64,000 nt of DNA, taken from Rubrivivax sp. GTDB lineage: Bacteria; Pseudomonadota; Gammaproteobacteria; Burkholderiales; Burkholderiaceae_C. The notes beneath the pieces are model-generated. The model was not told the DNA's origin. It saw nothing but the letters and a program-made list of their open reading frames with translations, and ran no database searches. The translations under genes and the position numbers were made by a program. The stretch lies in assembly GCA_020248945.1 (NCBI GenBank), contig JADCGQ010000005.1, positions 94,482 through 158,481 on the forward strand, in the 5' to 3' direction. Shown one piece after another: positions 25,810-37,515 of this stretch. Within the stretch, counting starts at the first letter, position 1. Each line of letters starts with the position of its first letter.

Positions 25810-26685
25810 ATGAACAAGATCGCCGCCACCCTTGGCCTCATCGTTGCATTGCTGCTGGCTGCCTCGAGCACGCTCTTCGTCGTCGACCAACGCCAGGTCG
25901 GCGTGATCTACGCGCTGGGCGAGATCCGCGAGGTCGTCACCGAGCCGGGCCTGAAGTTCAAGCTCCCGCCGCCGTTCCAGAACGTCGTCTTCCTCGACCG
26001 CCGCGTGCAGACGCTCGACAGCCCCGAGACACGCCCCATCTTCACGGCCGAGAAGAAGAGCCTGGTCATCGACTGGCTGATCAAGTGGCGCATCGCCGAA
26101 CCGCGCCAGTTCATCCGCAACAACGGTGTCGACTTCCGCAACCTCGAGGCCCGGCTCGCCCCCGTGGTGCAGGCGGCGTTCAACGAAGAGATCACCAAGC
26201 GCAGCGTCACGGACGTGCTGGCGACCGAGCGCGACAAGGTCATGAACGACGTGCGTACGCGGTTGGCCGACGAGGCCAAGTCCTTCGGTATCGAGATCCT
26301 CGACGTGCGCATCAAGCGCGTCGACTTCGTCGCCGACATCACCGACTCGGTCTACCGCCGCATGCAGTCCGAGCGGCTTCAGGTGGCCAACGAACTGCGC
26401 GCCACGGGCGCGGCCGAGGCCGAGAAGATCCGCGCCGACGCCGACCGCCAGCGCGAAGTGATCATCGCCGAGGCCTTCCGCGACGCGCAGAAGATCCGCG
26501 GCGAGGGCGACGCCAAGGCGTCGGCCCTGTACGCCGAAGCGTTCGGCCGCGACCCGCAGTTCGCGCAGTTCTATCGCAGCCTCGAGGCCTACAGAGCCAC
26601 GTTCCGGAGCAAGTCCGACGTGATGGTGCTCGACCCGTCGTCCGAGTTCTTCAAGGCGATGCGCGGCAACACGCCCGCGCGCTGA
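25810..26685 (+). CDS. hflC: FtsH protease modulator HflC
   Basis: A 291-residue SPFH protein with an N-terminal membrane anchor (IAATLGLIVALLLAASSTLFVV) and the sequence VDQRQVGVIYALGEIREVVTEPGLKFKLP. It partners with HflK, 24 bases upstream, to regulate FtsH. The C-terminal coiled coil (EKIRADADRQREVIIAEAFR) and the YRSLEAYRATF segment are typical. Confidence 0.95.
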   Translation: MNKIAATLGLIVALLLAASSTLFVVDQRQVGVIYALGEIREVVTEPGLKFKLPPPFQNVVFLDRRVQTLDSPETRPIFTAEKKSLVIDWLIKWRIAEPRQFIRNNGVDFRNLEARLAPVVQAAFNEEITKRSVTDVLATERDKVMNDVRTRLADEAKSFGIEILDVRIKRVDFVADITDSVYRRMQSERLQVANELRATGAAEAEKIRADADRQREVIIAEAFRDAQKIRGEGDAKASALYAEAFGRDPQFAQFYRSLEAYRATFRSKSDVMVLDPSSEFFKAMRGNTPAR

Positions 26686-26720
26686 ATCAGCATTCCGACG
26701 CATCGTTCGACCGAACAGCG

Positions 26721-26906
26721 ATGGCCGACGCGCTGATCGGCGCCTTGGCGCTGATGCTGATCGCCGAGGGTTTGCTGCCCTTCATCAACCCGCGCGGCTG
26801 GCGCTCGATGTTCGAGCGCGCCACGCAGATGAGTGACGGCCAGATCCGTTTCATCGGGCTCATCAGCCTGGGTGTGGGCCTGCTGCTGCTGTTGGTCTGG
26901 CTCTGA
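26721..26906 (+). CDS. DUF2065 small membrane protein
   Basis: A 61-residue protein with two hydrophobic helices ([18 protein letters not shown] and [18 protein letters not shown]) separated by a short basic loop. This matches the DUF2065 family, often found just after hflC; its function is unknown. The track shows it only as the end of a long shadow ORF. ATG 26721 starts MADALIG. Confidence 0.82.
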   Translation: MADALIGALALMLIAEGLLPFINPRGWRSMFERATQMSDGQIRFIGLISLGVGLLLLLVWL

Positions 26907-26952
26907 GCGACTTCGTGGCTGCGGCGCGGCCGGCGAGGGCAGGGCCGGCGCC

Positions 26953-26958
26953 TACAAT
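26953..26958 (+). promoter_or_regulatory. Candidate -10 element for hisZ
   Basis: TACAAT lies 26 bases before the hisZ ATG, in the context GCCTACAATGCGG, like the ndk box. It overlaps an alternative upstream ATG (26957), which argues against that start. The -35 is not clear. Confidence 0.4.
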
Positions 26959-26983
26959 GCGGTTTTTAACGACGTCCCCGTCC

Positions 26984-29531
<2,548 letters not shown>

Positions 29532-29568
29532 GCCTCATTCACCCTCATCTTCACGGAGACCGCGCCTC

Positions 29569-30090
29569 ATGCTCACCGACGACGGCAAGCACCTGTACGT
29601 GTCCTGGGACGAGTACCACCTGTTGATCGAGCGCCTGGCGCTCAAGGTGGCCGCCTCGGGCTGGGAGTTCGACCAGATCCTCTGCCTGGCCCGAGGTGGC
29701 ATGCGGCCGGGCGACGTGATCTCGCGCGTGTTCGACAAGCCGCTGGCCATCATGAGCACCAGCAGCTACCGCGCCGAGGCCGGCACCATCCAGGGCCGGC
29801 TCGACATGGCCAAGTACATCACCATGCCCAAGGGCGAGCTGGCCGGGCGTGTGCTGCTCGTCGACGATCTGGCCGACACCGGCGTGACGCTGCGCGCCGT
29901 GGTCGACCGCCTGCGTGGCATGCCTGCCATCAGCGAGCTGCGCGCCGCCGTGATCTGGGTGAAGGGCGTGTCGAGCTACGTGCCCGACTACTACTGCGAC
30001 CTGCTGCCCTCGAGCCCCTGGATCCACCAGCCCTTCGAGGACTACGACAACCTGCGGCCCGACGGCCTGGCGAAGAAGTTTCAGGTCTGA
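29569..30090 (+). CDS. Phosphoribosyltransferase (probable purine salvage)
   Basis: A 173-residue type I phosphoribosyltransferase. The PRPP-binding signature is VLLVDDLADTGVTLRAV near residue 95, with ILCLARGGMRPGDVISR before it. Its place after purA suggests hypoxanthine/guanine or xanthine salvage, but the base specificity cannot be read from the sequence. Length is typical for the group. Confidence 0.88.
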   Translation: MLTDDGKHLYVSWDEYHLLIERLALKVAASGWEFDQILCLARGGMRPGDVISRVFDKPLAIMSTSSYRAEAGTIQGRLDMAKYITMPKGELAGRVLLVDDLADTGVTLRAVVDRLRGMPAISELRAAVIWVKGVSSYVPDYYCDLLPSSPWIHQPFEDYDNLRPDGLAKKFQV

Positions 30091-30099
30091 AGAAGCGAA

Positions 30100-30127
30100 A
30101 AGGCCGGTTGCTTTCGCAACCGGCCTT
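30100..30127. terminator. Bidirectional terminator between phosphoribosyltransferase and tRNA-Leu
   Basis: A perfect 12-bp stem, AAGGCCGGTTGC-TTTC-GCAACCGGCCTT, lies between two convergent transcripts. On the minus strand it is followed by TTTTCGCTTC, a fair U-rich tract that would end the tRNA transcript. The plus-strand tail is weaker. Confidence 0.8.
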
Positions 30128-30137
30128 CATCGTTGTT

Positions 30138-30222
<85 letters not shown>

Positions 30223-30237
30223 TTTCAGGAGCCCATG

Positions 30238-30267
30238 ACTATAGCAAACATTTGAACAACACCACAA
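30238..30267 (-). promoter_or_regulatory. Candidate sigma-70 promoter for tRNA-Leu
   Basis: On the minus strand TTGTGG (30267-30262) and TATAGT (30243-30238) are spaced by 18 bases and would start transcription a few bases before the tRNA 5' end. The element sits in the 71-base gap shared with rnr. Confidence 0.55.
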
Positions 30268-30293
30268 GTGGAACCTCCTCCGGCACCGGCCTG

Positions 30294-32561
30294 ATGGGCG
30301 ATGTCGAAGGCACGGTCGAGGGCCACCGCGACGGCCACGGCTACGTCTGGCCCGAGCACGGCGACGCGCCGATCTTCCTGGCGCCGCAAGAGATGCGCAG
30401 CGTGCTGCACCGCGACCGCGTGCGCGTGCGCGTGCTGCGTTTCGACCGCAAGGGCCGCCCCGAGGGCCGCGTGCTCGACATCCTCGAGCGCCGCAAGACG
30501 CCCATCATCGGCCGGCTGCTGCACGAGGGCGGGCAGTGGCTCGTCGCCCCCGAAGACAGCCGCTACGGCCAGGACATCCTGATCCCGAAGAACGCCACCG
30601 CCAGCGCGGCGGTGGGGCAGGTGGTGTCGGTGGAGCTCACCGAGCCGCCGTCGCTGCACTCGCAGCCCGTGGGCCGCGTGGCCGAGGTGCTCGGCGAGAT
30701 CGACGACGCCGGCATGGAGATCGAGATCGCGGTGCGCAAGTACGAGGTGCCGCACCTGTTCTCGCCCGAGGCGCTGGCCCAGGCCGCCGGACTGCCCGAC
30801 AAGCTGCGCGCGGTCGATCGCAAGAACCGCGTCGACCTGCGCGACGTGGCCCTCGTCACCATCGACGGCGAAGACGCGCGCGACTTCGACGACGCCGTCT
30901 ACGCCGAGCCTCACAGGAGCGGCCGCGGCAAGAGCGCCGTCGACGGCTGGCGGCTGCTGGTGGCCATTGCCGACGTCAGCCACTACGTGAAGCCGGGCGA
31001 GGCGCTCGACGAAGACGCCTACGAGCGCGCCACCTCGGTGTACTTTCCGCGCCGCGTGATCCCGATGCTGCCCGAGAAGCTCAGCAACGGCCTGTGTTCG
31101 CTGAACCCCGACGTCGAGCGGCTGGCGATGGTGTGCGACATGATCGTCACGACGGCCGGCAAGGTGCATGCGTTCCAGTTCTACCCGGCCATCATCGAGT
31201 CGCACGCGCGGCTCACCTACACCGAGGTGGCGGCGGTGCTGTCCAACACGCGCGGGCCCGAGGCGGCCAAGCGCGCCGAACTCGTGCCGCACCTGCTGCA
31301 CCTGCATGAGGTGTACCGCGTGCTGCTGAAGCAGCGTGCCACGCGCGGTGCGATGGAGTTCGAGACCACGGAGACGCAGATCGTCTGCGACGACCAGGGC
31401 CGCATCGAGAAGATCGTGCCGCGCACGCGCAACGAGGCGCACCGCCTCATCGAAGAGGCCATGCTGGCGGCCAACGTGTGCGCCGCCGAGTACATCGCGG
31501 AGGCCGAACACCCGTGTCTGTACCGCGTGCACGAAGGCCCGACGCCTGAGAAGCGCACGGCCCTGCAGGCGCAGCTCAAGTCGCTGGGCGTGAACGCGGC
31601 ACTGTCGGAGCAGCCCACGCCGGCCGAGATGGCGGCCATCGCGGCGGCGGTGCAGGGCCGGCCCGATGCGCTGCAGATCCACACGCTGCTGCTGCGCTCG
31701 ATGCAGCAGGCCATCTACACGGCATCGAACAACGGCCACTTCGGCCTGGCGTACGGCGCCTACACGCACTTCACGAGCCCGATCCGCCGCTATCCCGATC
31801 TGCTGGTGCACCGCGTGCTGCGGGCCATCATCTCGGGCAAGCGCTACGCGCTTGCCGGCAGCAGCAAGACGCGCAAGCCCGAAATGCGCCGCGGCGGCAA
31901 GCCGCAGCGCGTGGCGGCCAAGCCGATGACGCGCGACATGGAGCTCTGGGAGGCCGCCGGCGGTCACTGCAGCGCCAACGAGCGCCGTGCCGACGAGGCC
32001 AGCCGCGACGTCGAGGCCTGGCTCAAGTGCCGCTACATGCGCGAGCGGCTCGGCGAGGAGTTCGGCGGCACGGTCAGTGCCGTCACGAGCTTCGGCCTGT
32101 TCGTCACGCTCGACGCGCTCTACGTCGAGGGCCTGGTGCACATCACCGAACTCGGCGGCGAGTACTTCCGCTACGACGACGCCCGCCAGGAACTGCGTGG
32201 CGAGCGCACCGGCATTCGCTACTCGGTCGGTACGCGGGTGCGCGTGCAGGTCAGCCGCGTCGACCTCGACGGCCGCAAGATCGACTTCCGCCTGGTGCGC
32301 GAGGGCGAAGCCGACCGGCCGCTGCCGCGCACCGCGCCGGCCAAGGGCGGCGAGAAGGTCGATTCGGCGGCCGCCGAACTCGCGGCCGTGAAGCAGGCCG
32401 ACCGGGTGGCGCGGGGCGCCACGCGGGCCGCGAAGGCGGGGCCGGGCGGGCATGCCGGGCAAAAGCCGGCCGCTGGCGGCTCGGCCGGCGCCGGGCGCGC
32501 TGCGCGGTCGCGCAAGCCGGGCCCGCAACGGCCGGCGCCGAAGCCGCGCAATCGGCGCTGA
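30294..32561 (+). CDS. rnr: Ribonuclease R
   Basis: A roughly 755-residue processive 3'-5' exoribonuclease of the RNB family that degrades structured RNA. The catalytic segment DGEDARDFDDAVYAE is near residue 193, and the RNB signature HFTSPIRRYPDLLVHR is near 492. An S1 domain (GGTVSAVTSFGLFVTLDALYVEGLVHIT) follows, then a basic Lys/Arg/Ala-rich tail. The start is uncertain: ATG 30294 is chosen, but an in-frame TTG at 30252 would add 14 residues. It diverges from tRNA-Leu, an arrangement I associate with Burkholderiales. Confidence 0.94.
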   Translation: MGDVEGTVEGHRDGHGYVWPEHGDAPIFLAPQEMRSVLHRDRVRVRVLRFDRKGRPEGRVLDILERRKTPIIGRLLHEGGQWLVAPEDSRYGQDILIPKNATASAAVGQVVSVELTEPPSLHSQPVGRVAEVLGEIDDAGMEIEIAVRKYEVPHLFSPEALAQAAGLPDKLRAVDRKNRVDLRDVALVTIDGEDARDFDDAVYAEPHRSGRGKSAVDGWRLLVAIADVSHYVKPGEALDEDAYERATSVYFPRRVIPMLPEKLSNGLCSLNPDVERLAMVCDMIVTTAGKVHAFQFYPAIIESHARLTYTEVAAVLSNTRGPEAAKRAELVPHLLHLHEVYRVLLKQRATRGAMEFETTETQIVCDDQGRIEKIVPRTRNEAHRLIEEAMLAANVCAAEYIAEAEHPCLYRVHEGPTPEKRTALQAQLKSLGVNAALSEQPTPAEMAAIAAAVQGRPDALQIHTLLLRSMQQAIYTASNNGHFGLAYGAYTHFTSPIRRYPDLLVHRVLRAIISGKRYALAGSSKTRKPEMRRGGKPQRVAAKPMTRDMELWEAAGGHCSANERRADEASRDVEAWLKCRYMRERLGEEFGGTVSAVTSFGLFVTLDALYVEGLVHITELGGEYFRYDDARQELRGERTGIRYSVGTRVRVQVSRVDLDGRKIDFRLVREGEADRPLPRTAPAKGGEKVDSAAAELAAVKQADRVARGATRAAKAGPGGHAGQKPAAGGSAGAGRAARSRKPGPQRPAPKPRNRR

Positions 32562-32579
32562 GCCGGCGCTGAGCCGGCG
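32553..32579. repeat. Short tandem repeat across the rnr stop codon
   Basis: The 11-base unit CGGCGCTGAGC occurs twice in tandem plus a partial third copy, with the rnr TGA inside the first copy. The GCTGAGC core of the second copy can pair with GCTCAGC at 32586-32592, forming a weak hairpin between the convergent rnr and nnr genes. Confidence 0.6.
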
Positions 32580-32587
32580 GAAACAGC

Positions 32588-34111
32588 TCAGCCGGCCTGC
32601 AGCATCTGCTCGATCAGCGCCGAGGCGCGCAGCGGGCGGCCGGGGCAGGCCTGCGCAAAGCGGTCGGCCGCATGGCCGTGCCGCCACGCGGTGGCAGCGG
32701 CGATCGTGCCGGCCTCGCTGTCGGGCAGCCCGGCCCAGGCACCGCCCAGCCAGCCGGCCAGCACGTCGCCCGTGCCGGCACTCGCCAGCGCGGCGTTGCC
32801 AGTGGCGTTGACGAGCAGCGGCGCCCCAGGTGTGGCAATCACGCTGCCCGAGCCCTTGAGCAACACGGTGGCGCCGAGGCTTGAGGCCAGAGCGGTGGCC
32901 GCCGCGAGGCGGTCGCGCTGCACGGCGGCGGTGTCGCAGCCGAGCAGCCGTGCGGCCTCGAGCGGGTGGGGCGTCAGCAGGGTCGGCAGGCCGCGTTGAG
33001 TGCGCCGCAGCAGCGCGCTGCGCAACGCGGCCTCGGCCGCGATGGCGTTCAGCGCGTCGGCGTCCAGCACCAGGCGTGCGGCATGGTGCAGCAGCGGTGG
33101 CAGGGCGGCCGCGATGCGATCGCCGCCGCCGCAGCCGGCCACCACCGTGGCGGCGGCCAGCGTGGCGGGCTCGTGCGCCCAGGCCAGCGGGCGCAGCATC
33201 AGTTCATGACGCGGCGCCGCCAGGCTGCGCTCGTCCAGCGGGACGAGGTACACGCGGCCGGCGCCGGCGGCGAGCGCCGCCTCGGCCGCCAGCACGGCGG
33301 CGCCTCCCATGCCCTCGGCGCCGCCCACCACCACCACGTCGCCGAATCGGCCCTTGTGGCTGGCGTGCGGGCGTTCGATGGGCGTGGGTGCCCCCGACAG
33401 CCACGCCGTGGACTGTGTCGCGGGGTGCCCGAGGTCGTCGAGCCATACCTCGCCCGCGTGGTCGCGGCCCTGGTGCGTGAAGCAGCCGGGGCGCAGCGAC
33501 AAGGGGCACAGCGTCGCGCGGGCGACCACGGCCCGGTCGCCCATCACCGCGCCGGTGTCGGGGTGCAGGCCGCTGGGTAGATCGATGGCCAGCACGGGCG
33601 CGTGCTGCGCGCGGATGGCGGCAATGGCACGGGCCACGGCACTGCCGGTGGCGTCGAGGCCCAGGCCGCTGACCCGCCGGCTGCTGCCCAGGCCCAGCAG
33701 TGCATCGATGACCAGGTCGGTGGCCGCGAGTTGATCGGGGCAGGGGGATGGGGCGAGGCCGGCCTGCAGCAGGGCGTCGAGCGCGCCGGCCGCGTCGGCA
33801 GAGGGCGGGCGAGCCCCGGGCGTGTGGTGCACCCGCACCTGCCACCCGGTGGCGTGCAGCAGCCGGGCGGCCACGAAGCCGTCGCCGCCGTTGTCACCGG
33901 GCCCGCAGACCACCGTGACCCGCCGGGCACCCGGTGTCAGTGCGAGTGCCAGCCGCGCCACCGCGAGCCCGGCGCGCTGCATCAGCGTGCCCGCTGGGTG
34001 AAACCCGCGCGCTTGGGCCTCGTGGGCACGGGCGGCGTCGGCATCGAGCAGCGCCCAGCGCGCGCGGCTGCCCGACACACGCTGCGGCGACGAGGTGGCG
34101 TAGACACTCAT
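32588..34111 (-). CDS. nnr: Bifunctional NAD(P)H-hydrate epimerase/dehydratase
   Basis: A 507-residue repair enzyme that converts damaged NAD(P)H hydrates back to NAD(P)H. The N-terminal epimerase half has GPGDNGGDGFVAARLL and IDALLGLGSSR. The C-terminal ADP-dependent dehydratase half (from about residue 225) has HKGRFGDVVVVGGAEGMGGA, LTPHPLEAARLLG and NAALASAGTGDVLAG. ATG at 34111 gives MSVYATS; the longer track ORF overlaps dadA. It lies 37 bases downstream of dadA on the same strand, so the two are probably one transcript, convergent with rnr. Confidence 0.95.
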   Translation of the reverse strand: MSVYATSSPQRVSGSRARWALLDADAARAHEAQARGFHPAGTLMQRAGLAVARLALALTPGARRVTVVCGPGDNGGDGFVAARLLHATGWQVRVHHTPGARPPSADAAGALDALLQAGLAPSPCPDQLAATDLVIDALLGLGSSRRVSGLGLDATGSAVARAIAAIRAQHAPVLAIDLPSGLHPDTGAVMGDRAVVARATLCPLSLRPGCFTHQGRDHAGEVWLDDLGHPATQSTAWLSGAPTPIERPHASHKGRFGDVVVVGGAEGMGGAAVLAAEAALAAGAGRVYLVPLDERSLAAPRHELMLRPLAWAHEPATLAAATVVAGCGGGDRIAAALPPLLHHAARLVLDADALNAIAAEAALRSALLRRTQRGLPTLLTPHPLEAARLLGCDTAAVQRDRLAAATALASSLGATVLLKGSGSVIATPGAPLLVNATGNAALASAGTGDVLAGWLGGAWAGLPDSEAGTIAAATAWRHGHAADRFAQACPGRPLRASALIEQMLQAG

Positions 34112-34148
34112 CCGCCGATTGTGCGGCGCCGTTGCGAGTCCGCCTGCG

Positions 34149-35417
34149 TCAGGCGGACTTCGAGAAACCCAGCCGGGAGACGCCCAGCCGCGACAGATCA
34201 AGGCCGGCGTCTCGCCCCGCCAGGCCGGCTGCCAACACCCGCGCGCTGCCGCAGGCCAGGGCCCAGCCGTGGCCCCCGTGGCCGAGGTTGAGCCAGACGC
34301 CGGGCAGGCCGCTGGCGCCGAGCAGCGGTGCGCCATCGGGCAACATCGGTCGCGCGCCGGCCCAATGCTGCGCCTCGCGCATGACGGCGCTGCCAGGGAA
34401 CCACTCGTCGAGCACGCGGTACAGGCCGCGCAGGTGGCGCATCGGCAATGCTTCGGCGGAGCCGCCGATGCGGTGTCCGCCCGCCACGCGCACACGCTGG
34501 CCCAGGCGAGAGATCGTCACTTGGTGCCGCTCGTCGATGACCGCCGCGCGCGGGGCGTTCGGGAGCTGACCGTCGACATGGTTGACTGGTGCCGTCACCG
34601 ACAGGCCCCACACCGGCACCAGCGGCAGCCGGATGCCGGCGGGCGCCAGCAGCTCGGCAGCTGCCGCGCCGGTGCACAGCACCACGGCGTCCACCTTCTC
34701 GACGCGGTCGGCGTCGATGACGACCTCGGGTCGAGCGCCGGGCCGGATCGCGCGCACGGGCGTGTCGAAGCGGAAGCTCGCGCCCAGCCGCACGGCCTCG
34801 GCCTTCAGCCGGTGGGCGAACTGGCGGCCGTTGCCGACGGCGTCCTGCGGCAGTCGCACGGCCGCGCGCAGCGGGGTGGCCGGGTTGAGCGAGGGTTCGA
34901 TCTCGCGCGCCTTGGCGGCGTCGAGCAGTTCGAACGCCACTTCGAGCTCGGCCAGACGCTTGAGCACGGGCCGGTGCGCGCGCAGCGCCCGCTCGCTGCG
35001 CAGCAGCACGAGCACGCCGTCGGCTTGTTCGAAGTCCAGGTCCAGCGCCTGGGTCAGCTCGAGCAGCCGCTGCCGGCTGAGCACGGCCAGGCGCTGCATC
35101 GCGCTGCGGTTGGGTGCCAGCACCTGGGCGCGGCGTGCCAACAGCGCGCGCCACAGCCAGGGCAGCTGGCCCAGGGCCGACGGCGCCAGCTGCAGGCCAG
35201 CCAGCGAAGCCGGCAGCCCGGGCAGCCAGCGCCAGGGCCCGCCCGGGCCGGACCAGGGCGCGACCAGCCCAGGCGCGACCACGCCCGCATGGCCAAAGCT
35301 GGCTTCGGCGGCCACGCTGCCGCGCCGCTCGAAAACCAGCACTTCATGGCCTTCGGCGGCCAGTTCATGTGCAGTGGTGACACCGACGATGCCGGCTCCG
35401 ACAACGGCTACGCGCAT
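34149..35417 (-). CDS. dadA: D-amino acid dehydrogenase (DadA-type FAD oxidoreductase)
   Basis: A 422-residue FAD-dependent oxidoreductase of the DAO family. The N-terminal dinucleotide-binding motif is VVGAGIVGVTTAHELAAEGHEVLVFER. The C-terminal NLGHGGHGWALACGSARVLA closes the FAD site. DadA oxidatively deaminates D-amino acids such as D-alanine and passes electrons to the membrane chain. No dadX racemase gene is nearby, so substrate choice is inferred from family resemblance only. It diverges from rpsB. Confidence 0.85.
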   Translation of the reverse strand: MRVAVVGAGIVGVTTAHELAAEGHEVLVFERRGSVAAEASFGHAGVVAPGLVAPWSGPGGPWRWLPGLPASLAGLQLAPSALGQLPWLWRALLARRAQVLAPNRSAMQRLAVLSRQRLLELTQALDLDFEQADGVLVLLRSERALRAHRPVLKRLAELEVAFELLDAAKAREIEPSLNPATPLRAAVRLPQDAVGNGRQFAHRLKAEAVRLGASFRFDTPVRAIRPGARPEVVIDADRVEKVDAVVLCTGAAAAELLAPAGIRLPLVPVWGLSVTAPVNHVDGQLPNAPRAAVIDERHQVTISRLGQRVRVAGGHRIGGSAEALPMRHLRGLYRVLDEWFPGSAVMREAQHWAGARPMLPDGAPLLGASGLPGVWLNLGHGGHGWALACGSARVLAAGLAGRDAGLDLSRLGVSRLGFSKSA

Positions 35418-35665
35418 GGGCGTCCGGCGGGCCCGGCGAAGGCACGTGATAGCATCTGGGGGTTTTGCCTCGAGGCGGGTCTGAAATCAGGCCGGTGCAG
35501 TTTTCGGGGCCATCCAAGCTCGATCTCTTTTGTGGATCGAAATCGCGAACCCGACCGAACCAAGGTGTCGTGGGGTGTGTGTCAAGCAGCAAGCTTCACC
35601 TGCAGGCTGCGACGTCCACCACTCGATGTAACGGCGGGATTCTAGACACAACCTTTGGAGTTTCC
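35418..35665. other. Divergent intergenic region and rpsB leader
   Basis: A 248-base gap separates dadA (minus) from rpsB (plus) and must hold both promoters. A small hairpin, TCGATC-TCTTTTGTG-GATCGA, lies at 35520-35540. I could not identify a confident -35/-10 pair. Ribosomal protein S2 is known to repress its own operon through the rpsB leader in other bacteria, and a long untranslated leader here would fit that. Confidence 0.5.
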
Positions 35666-36409
35666 ATGTCTGTCTCGATGCGTGAAATGCTGGAAGCCGG
35701 TGTCCATTTCGGACACCAGACCCGCTTCTGGAACCCCAAGATGGCCCCGTACATCTACGGCCATCGCAACAAGATCCACATCATCAACCTCGAGAAGACG
35801 CAGCCGCTCTTCGACGACGCGATGAAGTTCGTTCGCCAGCTCTCGGCCCGTCGCGGCACGATCCTGATGATCGGCACCAAGCGCCAGGCGCGCGAGGTCG
35901 TGGCCCTCGAAGCCCAGCGTTGCGGCATGCCCTACGTCGACCAGCGCTGGCTCGGCGGCATGCTCACCAACTTCAAGACGGTGAAGGGCTCGCTGAAGAA
36001 GCTGAAGGACATGCAGGCCACCAAGGAGGCCGGCACCGAGGCGATGATCAAGAAGGAAGCGCTGCTGTTCGACCGCGAGCTCGTGAAGCTCGAGAAGGAC
36101 ATCGGCGGCATCCAGGACATGGGTGCGCTGCCCGATGCCATGTTCGTCATCGACGTCGGCTACCACAAGATCGCCGTGGCCGAGGCCAAGAAGCTGGGCA
36201 TCCCGGTGATCGGCATCGTCGACACCAACCACTCGCCGATCGGCATCGACTACGTCATTCCCGGCAACGACGACTCGGCCAAGGCCGTCGCGCTGTACGC
36301 GCGCGCTGTGGCTGACGCCGTGATGGAGGGCAAGGCCAACTCCACCGCCGAGGTGGTGCAGGCCGCTGCCGGTGGCGACGAGTTCGTCGAGGTCCGCGAA
36401 GGCGCCTGA
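35666..36409 (+). CDS. rpsB: 30S ribosomal protein S2
   Basis: A 247-residue ribosomal protein. [22 protein letters not shown] and the C-terminal signature [26 protein letters not shown]-like region are diagnostic. ATG 35666 has a fair ribosome-binding site (TTTGGAG). It heads the rpsB-tsf-pyrH-frr operon, with a terminator-like attenuator before tsf. Confidence 0.97.
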   Translation: MSVSMREMLEAGVHFGHQTRFWNPKMAPYIYGHRNKIHIINLEKTQPLFDDAMKFVRQLSARRGTILMIGTKRQAREVVALEAQRCGMPYVDQRWLGGMLTNFKTVKGSLKKLKDMQATKEAGTEAMIKKEALLFDRELVKLEKDIGGIQDMGALPDAMFVIDVGYHKIAVAEAKKLGIPVIGIVDTNHSPIGIDYVIPGNDDSAKAVALYARAVADAVMEGKANSTAEVVQAAAGGDEFVEVREGA

Positions 36410-36425
36410 TCGGCTTCTTTGCCCC

Positions 36426-36470
36426 GCGGCGGGCCACCGTCTGGCGATGGTGCCCGCCGCTTGCGTTTTT
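36426..36470 (+). terminator. Intrinsic terminator/attenuator between rpsB and tsf
   Basis: The stem GCGGCGGGCCACC pairs with GGTGCCCGCCGC (one bulged base) around a 10-base loop, followed by TTGCGTTTTT. It would end part of the rpsB transcripts, lowering tsf expression relative to rpsB. Confidence 0.75.
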
Positions 36471-36490
36471 ACTTCCAGGAGAAACATCCT

Positions 36491-37381
36491 ATGCCCGCGA
36501 TCACCGCCAGCATGGTGGCCGAACTGCGCGCCAAGACCGACGCGCCGATGATGGAATGCAAGAAGGCCCTCACCGAGGCCGATGGCGACGCCGCCCGCGC
36601 CGAGGAGATCCTGCGCGTCAAGCTCGGCAACAAGGCCAGCAAGGCCGCTGCCCGCATCACCGCCGAGGGCGTGATCGCCGCGTCGGTGGCCGGCACCACC
36701 GGTGCCATCATCGAAGTCAACTGCGAGACCGACTTCGTCAGCAAGAACGACTCGTTCCTGGCCTTCGTCAAGAGCGCCGCCGAGCTGGTGGCGCAGCACG
36801 CGCCGGCCGACGTGGCCGCGCTGTCGGCGCTGCCGCTGTCGCAAGACGGCTTCGGCCCCACGGTCGAAGACGTGCGCAAGGGCCTGATCGGCAAGATCGG
36901 CGAGAACATGGCCATCCGCCGCTTCAAGCGCTACTCGGGTGGCGGGCAACTCGCCAGTTACCTGCACGGCACGCGCATCGGCGTGGTGGTCGAGTTCACC
37001 GGCGATGAGACCGCCGCCAAGGACGTGGCCATGCACGTGGCCGCCATGAAGCCCAAGGCGCTGTCGACGGCCGACGTGCCGGCCGAGCTGATCGAGGTCG
37101 AGCGCCGCGTGGCGGCCGAGAAGGCCGCCGAAAGCGGCAAGCCGGCCGAGATCGTGGCCAAGATGGTCGACGGCTCGGTGCAGAAGTTCCTGAAGGAGGT
37201 GTCGCTGCTGAACCAGCCCTTCGTCAAGAACGACAAGCAGACGGTCGAGCAGATGCTCAAGGAAAAGGGCACGAAGGTCGCGGACTTCTCGCTGTACGTG
37301 GTGGGCGAGGGCATCGAGAAGAAGGTCGACGACTTCGCTGCCGAAGTGGCGGCGCAGGTCGCGGCTGCGAAGGCCCAGTAA
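36491..37381 (+). CDS. tsf: Translation elongation factor Ts
   Basis: A 296-residue nucleotide exchange factor for EF-Tu. [23 protein letters not shown] and [15 protein letters not shown] at the N-terminus, and [13 protein letters not shown] near residue 80, are signatures. ATG 36491 follows a ribosome-binding site (CCAGGAGAAAC). It is separated from rpsB by an attenuator hairpin. Confidence 0.97.
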   Translation: MPAITASMVAELRAKTDAPMMECKKALTEADGDAARAEEILRVKLGNKASKAAARITAEGVIAASVAGTTGAIIEVNCETDFVSKNDSFLAFVKSAAELVAQHAPADVAALSALPLSQDGFGPTVEDVRKGLIGKIGENMAIRRFKRYSGGGQLASYLHGTRIGVVVEFTGDETAAKDVAMHVAAMKPKALSTADVPAELIEVERRVAAEKAAESGKPAEIVAKMVDGSVQKFLKEVSLLNQPFVKNDKQTVEQMLKEKGTKVADFSLYVVGEGIEKKVDDFAAEVAAQVAAAKAQ

Positions 37382-37383
37382 GA

Positions 37384-37447
37384 GCGGCCGCAAGGCCGCA
37401 GCCAGCGCCCGCGCGCCGAGCGGGCCCATCGGGGGTGTCAACCCCCG
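37384..37447 (+). other. Two hairpins in the tsf-pyrH gap
   Basis: GCGGCC-GCAA-GGCCGC (37384-37399, GNRA-type loop) and CGGGGGT-GTCA-ACCCCCG (37430-37447) are perfect stems in the 134-base gap. Neither has a U-tract, so they may stabilise RNA ends or pause polymerase rather than terminate. A TACACT box (37479-37484) further on could be a pyrH -10. Confidence 0.5.
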
Positions 37448-37515
37448 GTGAGCGGGCCGCCTTGGGTGGCCCGGCCCTTACACTCCGTACTCTTCTATAG
37501 CCCAGGTTCCTGTCG

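Noticed and set aside
26957-26983. Alternative hisZ start at ATG 26957
   Set aside because: It overlaps a likely -10 box (TACAAT) and the extra residues do not look like the HisZ family N-terminus.
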